Source: Phymorhynchus buccinoides
Taxonomy: Eukaryota > Mollusca > Gastropoda > Neogastropoda > Raphitomidae
DNA length: 64,000 bases
Direction of reading: 5' to 3'
NCBI GenBank assembly: GCA_017654935.2
Contig: CM065690.1
Span: forward strand, 32,197,483-32,261,482
Positions within the stretch are counted from its first letter, which is position 1. The number at the start of each line of letters is the position of its first letter. Of the stretch, positions 1-9,309 are shown in pieces. The position numbers were made by a program, and so were the translations under genes. The notes below the pieces were generated by a model. That model saw only the letters and a program-made list of their open reading frames with translations, ran no database searches and was not told the origin of the DNA.

Positions 1-532
1 TATTTTTGCCATTTACCTTGCAACCAGTTCGCTACTTCTTGCGGTGCCCAGTTCTCAAACTGAATGTGCTGCGCTTGATAAGAAGCCATCGTCGACTGTG
101 ACTCAGATCTGTCGCACTTGCAGCTTTGCAGAATCTCAATCTAGGAGCCAGAATGGTCAGCTCATTCATTGACCGTGGGCCCTCAAGAGAACAAGAAGAA
201 TCTGACAAGACACCGATACTATCGGCACCGATAGTCGATATACTATCGGCGATACTCAGGCTGACCTTTTCTTTTAGTAGATTCCCCACAATGGCAGCAG
301 TTTCTTTGGGGTTTTCAAAGCACTTTACAAGGCATTGCTAACGTTGGACTAAACCATGCACTGTCTCAACAGTGCATGCGTGACCATATTGGTTGTCTTG
401 CACGCATTATGATAAAATATGATGCTGATGCTAAGCAAAACATCAATATTTTCTGCTCAGCTTCCGGAGTCAGGGGGAAGCAGTCCAGTTTCTTTATCAC
501 ATTTTCGAGCAGGATTTACATCCCTTGGTTTC
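1..532. repeat. Dispersed repeat R1, copy 1 (cut by window start)
   Basis: Nearly identical to 59344-59893 in the same orientation; the match ends at 532, where the second copy runs into a C-rich tract. The copies differ mainly in a short run of ACTATCGG/CGATAGT words near 220-255, which is longer in the second copy. On the minus strand an open frame (289-32 here, 91 codons in the other copy) stays open in both, so the repeat may be a mobile-element coding remnant. The family is not recognised. Confidence 0.85.
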
Positions 533-575
533 CCTAAGTTCCTGAATAAACTTGGTTGATATGTATGTGCATGAC

Positions 576-578
<3 letters not shown>

Positions 579-673
<95 letters not shown>

Positions 674-805
674 GTGCGTGCGTGTGTGTGTGTGTGCGTG
701 CATGTGTGCGCGTGCCCGCGTGTGTGTACTGATGTGTATGAGTGAGTGTGTGTGTAATTTTTGTGTATATGTCGATGTGTATGTGTGTGGCTGTGTGGAC
801 AATTG
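579..805. repeat. (CT)n microsatellite followed by GT/GC-rich tract
   Basis: About 90 bp of almost perfect CT dinucleotides, then a 130-bp alternating purine-pyrimidine stretch rich in GTGTGCGTG. Frames through it encode only SLSL or RERE and are not genes. Confidence 0.95.
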
Positions 806-935
806 ATATTTACAAATATTTGTCATTCGTGCATTGATCTTTTGTTTTTTTCTTCTAATATTTTCTTATTGTTGTTGGCGAGATGTAAACAAGCGTATAT
901 TGTGCTTATTCTTTTCCAACATTAAGAAAGATTCG

Positions 936-941
<6 letters not shown>

Positions 942-1010
<69 letters not shown>
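942..1010. repeat. (CT)n microsatellite
   Basis: Uninterrupted CT dinucleotides, at the left edge of a degenerate tandem repeat. Confidence 0.95.
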
Positions 1011-1012
<2 letters not shown>

Positions 1013-1800
1013 AGGATTGGGTTTCATCTTGTTATGCATAAGTGTTTACTCCAAAATGCGTGCATGTTAAAGATGAGTATGTAGAATAGGATTTGGTTTT
1101 ATTCTGTCATGTGTATGGGCTTACATTTAAGCTTGATGTATTTTTAAGATTAGTATGTAAAATGGGCTTAGGCTTGATTTTATTATGTGTATCGGCTTTA
1201 AATTTAAAATGAGTACATGTTACGAGTATGTAAAATAAGGATTAGTTTTAATTTTGTGATGAGTTAAGTTTTACTTATGTGCGTGTTAAAGATGAGGACT
1301 AGAAAGTAGGTTCAGGCTTGATTTCGTTATGAGCAGTATTTACTTTTTAATATGTGTATTCGCTTGCAAATAATATGACTAGGTTTGCTTTTGTTATGAG
1401 TGTGTGTTTACTTTTTAATATGTTCATGCTAAAAATGAATAATGGAATGTAGGAATAGGTTTCATGTTGCCATGGGTACATGTATTTACATTTTTAATTG
1501 TGCATGCTAAGATGAGTAGGTAAAGTAATACTATGTTTGACTTATTATATGCATGGGTTTCTTCAAATAAGTACATTTTAATGATGAAGTATGATTGAGG
1601 TATTTTTTTTTATGTTTGTGCACTTCTCTATTTTTGAATGTTTAAAGATGAGTGTGAAAAGTAGGATTGGGTTTTATTTTCCCGTGCGTATGCGCTTACT
1701 TCACACATTTTGAATGTTAATAATTAGTATAGTTAATAATAATAGGTTTGATTTTGTTATTGATGTGTTACAATATAGGGATGTTTTTTTGCATGCTTTA
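1011..1800. repeat. Degenerate tandem repeat, period about 75 bp
   Basis: The phrase AGTATGTAAAATAGG-TTTGATTTTGTTATG recurs in decayed form near 1076, 1154, 1227, 1296, 1372, 1437, 1516, 1586, 1651 and 1727, each followed by a TGTGTATGGGCTTACATTT-like stretch. Spacing is 65-79 bp. There is no open frame. It reads as an old satellite-like array of at least ten units. Confidence 0.75.
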
Positions 1801-1860
1801 TATTACTTTGTATGTGTTTATTTTCGTTTTTCATTTTCTACTTTTAAATATGTATTTTGT

Positions 1861-1957
1861 CCAGAGGGCTGGATGTAAAAAAGCATGTTATTGCTTACTC
1901 TATTACCCTCTATAAATAAAAGTCAATCAATCAATCAATCAATCTCTCTCTCTCTCC
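1861..1957 (+). mobile_element. Retroelement 3' tail ending in (TCAA)n
   Basis: A short stretch ending in CTATAAATAAAAGTCAA, then about five TCAA repeats and a few CT units. LINE and SINE 3' ends in invertebrates often look like this; the body is missing, so the family cannot be named. Confidence 0.5.
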
Positions 1958-2697
1958 TTGTGTTCATAATGCCTTTGTGGGCTAATTAGTGTATACAGTA
2001 CTTTGTGTTTATGATGCGTGTTTTCTCAATGCACCATGGTCTCCTCTATAACATAGTATTTTACACAAAATAACAATGTTCTGTGCGAGTTTATACTTCC
2101 ATGTTATTTAGACAGACAAGCGTGTGTTTGCCGAAGTTTGTGTGCATTGTGTATGAACGTCAGGCTTTTGCTTGGTTTATCAAGGCCTCGTGAAACATTA
2201 ATTCGTATAGAATATCTCGTTTTAGTTGATCAAAATGTAGTAAATACCGCATTCTGAGCATATTTCGTATGTATGCATTCTTTTTAGTTATCACCCTTCC
2301 TTTACATATTTTTGAATGACAATTTGCTCAATGCTAACCCTCTAAAAAATAGTGTGCTGTGTATGTTGATTCAAGTTGAGTTACCGCTATAGTTTGTGTT
2401 GAGTCACTAATGCTCTTTCACATTACCTACCTTTACAAAATTGAGTGTCTATGCACTTCTTGTATTTCTTGTATTTCTTGTATTTCTAATCAGATGCTTG
2501 ATTTTGACCGTTTGGTTGATATCATTATTGACCACTCTGTTGATGGTTTATCTGGTAAATTTGTTGATTAATGGTGGTTTGTTGAATTAGTTTGGTGCAT
2601 TTATTAATTATCGGTGGCTGATTGATGTGGGACTGCTTACATGATTATTTATTAATTAATAATGGATGATTAGTTGTTTGATAGTCAACTGATCATA
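1958..2697. other. AT-rich intergenic sequence, nothing recognised
   Basis: No open frame of note. The only local repeat is three copies of CTTGTATTT at 2459-2487. Confidence 0.6.
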
Positions 2698-2699
2698 CT

Positions 2700-2915
2700 A
2701 TTGAGTGTGGCGGTACCATAGCCAATGAAGTTTAACCGAGGCGTGGTTACCGCTACACTTATCTGTATAGTTAAAAAATCGGGACTTTACTGGAGTTGCA
2801 CTGCCTGCGGGCATTGCCTCCAGTATCGTTCCCACCATCTTTGTATCTACAAATGTCCCATATGTGTCTGTTCCAGACCGAGAGGACGTAAAACACCATT
2901 TTTCATTCATTCAGT
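2700..2915 (+). mobile_element. SINE family S1, copy 1
   Basis: About 215 bp shared with 7098-7320 and, for its 3' part, 8002-8158. Shared landmarks are GAGGCGTGGTTACCGCT, CGGGCATTGCCTCCAGTAT and TGTCCCATATGTGTCTG, with the 3' end GAGGACGTAAAACACC plus (ATTC)n. The ATTC tail and variable 5' truncation fit a SINE mobilised by a LINE. I see no clear tRNA A/B boxes. Confidence 0.8.
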
Positions 2916-3149
2916 TGTTTGATAGTTTAATAGTTTGGTATATTTGTAATCGACTTGTTCTGGCTAATTGTTTAACCATCTGTTTCATCGACTCAATATC
3001 ATATTGGATTAGTTGTTGTTTTTCTCTTTAATTTACCTATTTATTTATATCTGTTCATTTATTTACTTACTAATTTGTTTATTTTTGCTTAAATGTTTAA
3101 ATCCACAAGAATTTTTTGTTATTTTCTAGTTTTCGATACAAATGTTATG

Positions 3150-3239
3150 TCTCTATATAACCCCCCCCCCCCCAGCCTCCCTATGATACGGGCAGAAGGC
3201 CTAGTCATTAAAATTGTTTGAATTGAATTTTGAAAATTG

Positions 3240-3316
<77 letters not shown>
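3150..3316 (+). mobile_element. CT-tailed retroelement 3' end (family T), copy 1
   Basis: A C-run, then TGATACGGGCAGAAGGCC, then CATTAAAATTG...TTGAATTTTGAAAATTGAAT running directly into (CT)36. The order GGCC-rich hairpin, CATTAAAA, TTGAAT, (CT)n recurs beside other CT/GA microsatellites here. The stretch 2916-3149 is AT-rich with nothing recognised. Confidence 0.6.
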
Positions 3317-3318
<2 letters not shown>

Positions 3319-4505
3319 CGCACGAAAGACTTCTCCTAAAACTACAGGCATATGGCAGAACTGGGAACATACTAAGGTGGGTAAGACATTTCCTAAAAGG
3401 CAGATCACAAAAGGTGCGGGTTGGGGCAAAACTATCATCTAACATTGACGTTTAAGTGACATTCCCCAGGGTAGTATCCTGGGGCCAATACTTTTTACAA
3501 TTTGTATCAATGATCTCCCGGAAAAAAATACAAAGTGTCTGTAAGATATTCGCAGACGATACCAAACTTTACAACTGTTCTAAACATTCAGACATAATAC
3601 AAAATGACATAGATAAACTTATAGAATGGTCAGAAAAGTGGAATCTCTATTTTAATGCAGGAAAGTGCATAGTGGGCTATAACAATCAAAATGAAACTTA
3701 TGAAATTTCCCACGGTTCAGCTAAATATGTTTTGGAAATCTGTTCAGATGAAAAAGACTTAGGAGTTATATTTGATTCTAAACTCAAATTTGATAAACAC
3801 ATTACAACAGCAGTTAACAAGGCCAATAGAATATTGGGTTTAATTAGAAGAAGTTTTATGGAATTAAATACAGAATTTTTTTGAACCTATATAAAAGTTT
3901 AGTAAGACCTCATCTTGAATATTTTATATCCCCAAGTAAAATCCCAATGCCCCACATGGCCGAAAGGCCAAAGAGGGCGTAAAGCATTTTTTTTACTCAT
4001 CTTGAGTATGGAAATCTAATTTGGAACCCTTTTCTTAAAAGACAATCTACACAAATTGAAAGGGTACAAAGGAGAGCAACCAAATTAATAAAATCAATTT
4101 TTAAAAAATTGCAATACGGGGACAGACTTCATAAGTTAAGATCCATCCTTAAAATGTAGAAGATTAAGGGGAGATTTGATAAATGTATATACAAATTTTA
4201 ATAACCCTGACAAAACTAACAAACATTTGTTTCAATTGTCTAACGATTTGAGAACCCGTAACAGTGATTTAAAAATACTAATTAATCCAATACAGTTGAA
4301 CTAATATGAGGAAAAACTTCTTTTCTAATAGAGTCACTCAGCACTGGAACAATCTCCCTGCACAAACTAAACTTGCTTCCAACATTAACCATTTCAAAAA
4401 CCTCATAGATATAGTGACCCCAAAATTAATGTATTTAAATACAATTATGATTAAGACGACAATGATAGTTCAAAAAGCGCCACGGCTATGCCAATCTGAT
4501 TGATG
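3317..4505 (+). pseudogene. CR1-like LINE reverse transcriptase remnant
   Basis: Frameshifted reading gives ERLLLKLQAYG, GRSQKVRVG, then DIPQGSILGPILFTICINDL and IFADDTKLY (RT motifs with the FADD catalytic core near 3550), then EKDLGVIFDSKLKFDKHI, RPHLEYGNLIWNP and, at 4306-4503, FFSNRVTQHWNNLPA. This order is typical of CR1/L2-type LINE ORF2 C-termini. It is 5'-truncated onto a CT microsatellite and carries stops, frameshifts and an inserted short element at 3923-3995. Confidence 0.85.
3923..3995. mobile_element. 73-bp short element with 14-bp target duplication
   Basis: It interrupts the LINE codons for RPHLEYGN. CTCATCTTGAATAT at 3909-3922 and CTCATCTTGAGTAT at 3996-4009 flank it. The body contains GGCCGAAAGGCC and GAGGGCGTAAAGCA and ends in a T-run. 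The same body occurs inverted at 55748-55828, also with a target duplication. At about 70-80 bp it is very small for a SINE. Confidence 0.85.
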
Positions 4506-4592
4506 AACAAAACCACAATAACAAACAATCAAAAGATAGGGCACATCAAGAGGCCGCGAGGCCTGGCTGCCCTGGAGATCTGACCTGACCTG

Positions 4593-4671
<79 letters not shown>
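4506..4671 (+). mobile_element. LINE 3' UTR and CT tail (family T), copy 2
   Basis: It follows the stop of the RT remnant. AAGAGGCCGCGAGGCCTGG can form a hairpin, then three CTGAC repeats run into (CT)37. The position suggests that the CT tract began as the 3' tail of the LINE. Confidence 0.6.
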
Positions 4672-4674
<3 letters not shown>

Positions 4675-4779
4675 GTCAGTCTGAATGTGTCCTCATCTAC
4701 CTGAGGTGGCTGTGTCTGCCACCTGTCCCAGCACCTTTCAGGCATCCATCAAACAACAATAGGTTTTTTTTTATTTACT

Positions 4780-5345
4780 AAGTGTATAGTGTGGGACTGG
4801 CTCAAGCCTATACGGTTCGCGGCTTATAAACGTCTCTTCATTGACACTGTTTTGTAATTCAATCATCATGTTAAAAAAATAGTTGACTAAAATGTTCATC
4901 TTTGTCAATGAGATTTTTGAAGGTATTTAGTGTTGGTGCTCTTTAATTTAGGTTAGGTGTTAGTAAATTCCAGAGATTAGCAACTCGATTACTAAAACAA
5001 TGTTTACGCTTGTTAGTATTACAACGCTGTATATGTAATTTTCCCTATTGATTTCTAGTGCTGTTATAAATTTACAGTGTAAAAAGAGAATCAATGCTAA
5101 TGTCGTCTATATCAATGGGATAGTTGTTTCTAATAAGTTGTAACAAAATTGTACATCTATATAATATATAAGGTCTCCCCTAACACGTCTGAATGAAGGT
5201 TTAATTTTTTTTTAATCTATCTTGGTAATTAAAATCTTTACAACTTTTAACCATTTTGGTTGCTCTCCTCTGTACCCTTTCAATAGAAGCTGATTGACGT
5301 ATTAGATACGGGGGTAGTCTACCAGATGTGAGGTTGGTGAGAATT
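4780..5345 (-). pseudogene. Second CR1-like LINE, 3' coding remnant
   Basis: On the minus strand the stretch near 5280-5215 resembles the RVQRRATK...L block that follows the RT in CR1-like ORF2, and 5000-4960 resembles its SNR...WN block. Frames are heavily broken. It lies head-to-tail against the plus-strand remnant at 3317-4505. Sequence 5346-5568 shows nothing recognisable. Confidence 0.6.
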
Positions 5346-5739
5346 ATTGTGATGTTTATTTAGCAGTAAAGTGTATTCTTGGTGAATATGCAAGTCCGTG
5401 ATTGAAAGCAAGTGTTCAGAGTTGTTGGGGGTCACAGTGCAGCAGTGTAGTCACGAGTGCGTCTAAAACACTTAATCCGGGATGCAAAATATAAATTAGA
5501 CAAAACTGCCGTGAGTTAGGCCTACTAACGGTAACGTAAGTTAATCCTTTATAACGTTAAAATACATTATGTGAATGCCCAAAATGTACCAATTGGCGGA
5601 AATGTTGCCCAAATGGTACATTTTGGGCAATGCTTGTTCATTTTAAAGAAGAAACTATAAGGTTGAAGGAAAAACCTAATGGATTGGAATGTTATCTGCT
5701 TGACAAAACTACAAACGGGCATACCAGTGGTCAGTTTAA

Positions 5740-5977
5740 CCCTTTTACCGCCAAAGTCGCATTTTAGCACCACAGTGATTTACCACCTATGTCACTAAAA
5801 GGCATCAAATTGGGGTCTGTTATCCAAAGACCCTATTGTCGTAGTTTTGCGATGTAAGGATAGACCTTATTTTATATTTGTCACAGAAGAATTCCCAATA
5901 CTGCAGATGGATTTTGTTCTCTACCCAGGTAAATGTAATGGAAATGTTTAGCTGAAATATGGCTGGGGGTGAAAGGG
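5740..5977 (+). mobile_element. piggyBac-type MITE M1, copy 1
   Basis: 238 bp bounded by TTAA at 5736-5739 and 5978-5981. Ends are CCCTTTTACCGCCAAAG and a CTGGGGGTGAAAGGG end. The opposite arm (near 7780-7800) has the empty site, a single TTAA between the same flanks, which shows TTAA-targeted insertion directly. Related copies lie at 45332-45572 and 52594-52825. TTAA target plus CCCTTT ends is the piggyBac signature. Confidence 0.9.
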
Positions 5978-6019
5978 TTAATGATAAATCCGTGCTTTTA
6001 CTTTTTAACTGTTTTTTTA

Positions 6020-6840
6020 ATGTTATAAGTGCTTCTTTTTGTAACGTAGATGACCACTGGTCAGCAAGAGTGACCAGTGGTCAGTTTGATGCCGCTTTTC
6101 ATATAAGTCACTCATACTGACCACGGGTCACCAGTGGTCACTTTGATATAATTTGCAGATTATATATAATAACTCGTAGTCAGTTTGATGAAAAAACCCG
6201 GCAATTTCATTAATTAACTTATGATGAGTTATAAGTGCTTCTTAGCTTTTAATAACGTCGATGACCACTGGTCAAAAAGAGTGACCAGTGGTCAGTTTGA
6301 AGTAAATATCATAACTTCAGTTTTTGACTCTGTATTGATGTGTTATAAGTGGTTCTGTGCGTTTTATAACGTAAATGACCAGTGGTCAGACAATGACTAG
6401 TGGTCAGCTTGATGGAAAACCTGTGTTTTCGCTATTTAAATCCGTATTGATGCTTTATAACATACTCTGTGCTGTTTATAACGTAAATGACTATTGGTCA
6501 GTAAGAGTGACCAGTGGTGAGTTTTACTATGTAAATTTTATATTTTCACAATTTGTATTGATGTGTTGTAAGTGCTTCTGTGCGTTTTACAACGTAGATT
6601 ACCAGCTGTCAGCAAGAATGCCCAGTGGTCAATTTGATGTAAATTGCATGTTTTCACTATTTGACTGCATATTTGTGTGTCAAGTGCACCTGTTCTTTCA
6701 ACGTAAATGACCAGTTGACCAGTGTTCATTTTGATGTAAATTCCGTATTTTCACAATTTGACTGCATCTGATGTGTTATGGGTGCTTCTCTGCCTCTTAC
6801 AATGCAGCTGACAAGTGGTCAGTTTCATGCACATGCCACA
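6020..6840. repeat. Tandem repeat of about 110 bp with TGACCAGTGGTCA palindromes
   Basis: The module TTATAAGTGCTTCTGTG...TAACGTAGATGACCACTGG is repeated about seven times, each followed by one or more TGACCASTGGTCA palindromes, often in pairs separated by GCAAGAG. More copies of the palindrome lie in the right arm (7480-7740). The regular 13-bp palindromes resemble a binding-site array. Confidence 0.85.
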
Positions 6841-7097
6841 GTCATTATCCCCCCCACACTTTAAAAAAAAAGCGTATTGATGTCATATGAGTACGCCCGT
6901 CTGAAGTACGCCCGTCTGAAGTACGCCCGTCTGAAGAAGAAGATGTAAAAAGCATGGGAGCCTTAGGAAGATTCTAAATCGGAAAATTGTCTTTATAGGA
7001 TTTTTAATAGCGAATTTAATTAGATTTTATTGGTAAGAAAGACGCACAGAACCACTTATAAGTTATAACACATCAATACAGAGTCAAAAACTGAACT

Positions 7098-7320
7098 AAA
7101 ATACTTGTAGTGGTGCCATAGCCGATGAGGTTTAACCGAGGCGTGGTTACCGCTACACCTATCTGTATTAATAAAAAAAAATCGGGACTTTACTGGTTTC
7201 GTACTGCCTCCGGGCATTGCCTCCAGTATTGTTCCCACCATATTTGTATTTACAAATGTCCCATATGTGTCTGATTCAGACCAAGAGGACGTAAAACACC
7301 ATTTTCGTCGACGATATATG
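7098..7320 (+). mobile_element. SINE family S1, copy 2
   Basis: Same body as 2700-2915, ending GACGTAAAACACCATTTTC. It interrupts the right arm of the fold-back element: the left arm is continuous at this point (CTGAAGTTATGATATTT near 6310). Confidence 0.85.
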
Positions 7321-7331
7321 TTCATATTCTG

Positions 7332-7462
7332 ATCGCTTCTCGGCCTTTTGGCTAAGACAGTGATTCAGGAACATAAATTTTTGTTTATACCCTGGTTGGT
7401 TTGTTCAGCCCGTCGTACATGGCGAAAGCCGATACGCGACGTTAAACTGAACTTCCATCCAT
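7332..7462 (+). mobile_element. SINE with a U2 snRNA-derived head
   Basis: Bases 7332-7357 match the 5' end of spliceosomal U2 snRNA (ATCGCTTCTCGG, then CCTTTTGGCTAAGA) without a mismatch. The U2 match then stops and an unrelated body follows (GGAACATAAATTTTTG ... CGAAAGCCGATACGCGACG) ending GTTAAACTGAAC plus CCATCCAT. The tail resembles the GACGTTAAAC end of neighbouring S1 SINEs. SINEs with snRNA-derived heads are known from crocodilians. It is not a U2 gene: the Sm site and 3' stem-loops are absent. Confidence 0.75.
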
Positions 7463-8001
7463 GATATTTACTTCAAACTGACCACTGGTCACTCTTTTAT
7501 ACCAGTGGTCATCGACGTTATTAAAAGCTAAGAAGCACTTATAACTCATCATAAGTTAATTAATGAAATTGCGGGGTTTTCATCAAACTGACCACGAGTT
7601 ATATATATAATCTGCAAATTATATCAAAGTGACCACTGACCACCCGTGGTCAGTATGAGTGACTTATATGAAAAACTGCATCAAACTGACCAGTGGTCAC
7701 TCTTGCTGACCAGTGGTCATCTACGTTATAAAAATAACAAAAGCACTTATAACATAAAAAACAGTTAAAAAGTAAAAGCACGGATTTATCATTAAACTGA
7801 CCACTTTGTAGTTTTGTAGTTTTGTCAAGCAGATAACATTCCAATCCATTAGGTTTTTCCTTCAACCTTATAGTTTCTTCTTTAAAATGAACAAGCATTG
7901 CCCAAAATGTACCAATTTTACATTTTGGGCAACATTTCCGCCCAAATTGTACCAAAATTGCACATTGGTACATTTTGGGCAGTAATGTTGGGCATTCACA
8001 T

Positions 8002-8158
8002 ACATACATCTGTATCGTTAAAAATTCGGGACTTTCCTGGAATTGCACTGCCTCCGGGCATTGCCTCCAGGATCGTTCCCACCATCTTTATATCTATTGA
8101 TGTCCCATATGTGTCTGTTTCAGACAGGAGGACGTTAAACGGATTTTCATTCATTCCG
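8002..8158 (+). mobile_element. SINE family S1, copy 3 (5'-truncated)
   Basis: Contains the 3' part of the S1 body (CGGGCATTGCCTCCAGGAT, TGTCCCATATGTGTCTG) and the end GAGGACGTTAAACGG with TTCATTCATTCC. It begins exactly where the fold-back element ends. Confidence 0.8.
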
Positions 8159-8810
8159 TAAGTTAATCCCTACTTCCTGGTTTCCAAATTTTACCCAACC
8201 CGAACTTCATGCGACTGTCATGGTCTGCTGCTTAATAGAAGAGGATTTTGATTTGTTTGTGTGTCGCTGTACTCAGGTATTAGGTTACGTAGCGGAGGTA
8301 TCTATGTGCCCCCGTCTCTATGTGTCCCCTCGGATTAGGGTTAGGGTAAGGCAGGGCCGGACCTGGGACACATTAGAGGGGGGGGGGAACAAGGGGGGGG
8401 GGGGGGGGGCTGGGGGCTGAAGCTTTTCTTAAAACAAAATAAAGTGCCAAAACTGCCTTAAATTGTACACAACAAAACAGTAAGTATTATTCTCTGTCTT
8501 TCTTTTTCTCTCTTTCTCTTCTTTTTTTGTTGTTGCTGGGAAGATGGGGTGGGGGTGGGGGTGGGGGGGGTGTGTGTGTACGGAACGTAGGTAGGCCTAC
8601 CCACCCACCCCTGGATCCGACCCTGTAAGGGATAGGGTTATGGATTGAGGTATACTGTTTGGCTTTGGATTAAGATTAGGGATAAGGTTGTGTTATGAAT
8701 AGGATGAGGGTTAAGATTATATAATTATGCATTATTATGACAAAACAATGATACGGAGAGATAGAGGACGGGGACACTTGCACATAGACACACCGAGGAC
8801 ACATAGTTAT
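8159..8810. other. G-rich intergenic stretch
   Basis: No gene seen. Long G-runs (8369-8420 and 8543-8570, the latter GGGGTGGGGGTGGGGGTGGG) could form G-quadruplexes. A short GGATTAGGGTTAGGGTAAG lies at 8332-8350 with degenerate relatives near 8628-8700. The words CCCCGTCTCTATGTG also occur, inverted, at 10741-10860. Confidence 0.5.
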
Positions 8811-9301
8811 CTTCTTCTTCTTCTTCTGCGTTCCCAGTGGCCATGTTCAAATCTTCAGTCCTGTCCTGATGGCGAAGTCTGCTGTCTTTTCAAGCGCCTT
8901 TGTTGGTCCCCACTGGGGCAGTCGGTGGATGCCTCGTGCCTCCATACGGGGAGCTGGACGACCCCGCCCCTCCACAAGTCTCTCCCCGGGGGATCTTTAG
9001 TAAAAAATAGTTCCCCCACCTTCTGAAAGTTCTGTGCTTGTAACTTCCTCTAATCTGCCACTCTCTTTGACTCTGCCTTTCCCCTTTACTTTCAATAATC
9101 TACTATCTTTCTGACTTATTGGTCCATTTTCCTGCCTTTAAAAAAAAATCTTCCAAATAATTTTTCTCCTTTGAGCTCCTCCAAAATCGGAATGTGTCGG
9201 CTGTACGCAGCGGGGAGACCAGTGAAAACTGAAAACCGGACACATACGTACCTTACTCATTATGACCATATGGCCTGGGAACGCAGAAGAAGAAGAAGTT
9301 G
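8811..9301 (-). mobile_element. CTT-tipped dispersed element D1, full copy
   Basis: About 490 bp bounded by (CTT)n-CTGCGTTCCCAG on the left and CCTGGGAACGCAG-(AAG)n on the right, so the ends are inverted repeats. The body matches 53322-53768 in the opposite orientation through GCATACAGCCGACACATTC (as reverse complement), TCTACTATCTTTCTGACTT and the CCCGGGGG-rich part. Fragments lie at 51008-51140, 54121-54228, 37553-37600, 43010-43060 and 60017-60056. No coding capacity. Confidence 0.8.
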
Positions 9302-9309
9302 GTCCCCAG

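Larger units (their letters stand above)
5569..8001. mobile_element. Fold-back element with long inverted arms
   Basis: The left arm (5569 to about 6365) is the reverse complement of the right arm (about 7040 to 8001). The ends are TATGTGAATGCCC and GGGCATTCACATA. Matching landmarks are AATGTACCA, CCTAATGGATTGGAATG, TAAATCCGTGCT and CAAAAACTGAA. The left arm holds a MITE (5740-5977) and the right arm holds two SINEs (7098-7462), each absent from the opposite arm. The loop (6370-7040) holds more of the arm's internal tandem repeat. No transposase is seen. Reading: a fold-back-type DNA element or an inverted duplication; the defined termini favour the former. Confidence 0.85.

Noticed and set aside
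7332..7357. Functional U2 snRNA gene
   Set aside because: Only the first 26 bases match; branch-site recognition region, Sm site and 3' stem-loops are missing.
8332..8350. Interstitial telomeric repeat (GGATTAGGGTTAGGGTAAG)
   Set aside because: Only two TTAGGG-like units; too short and degenerate to claim.
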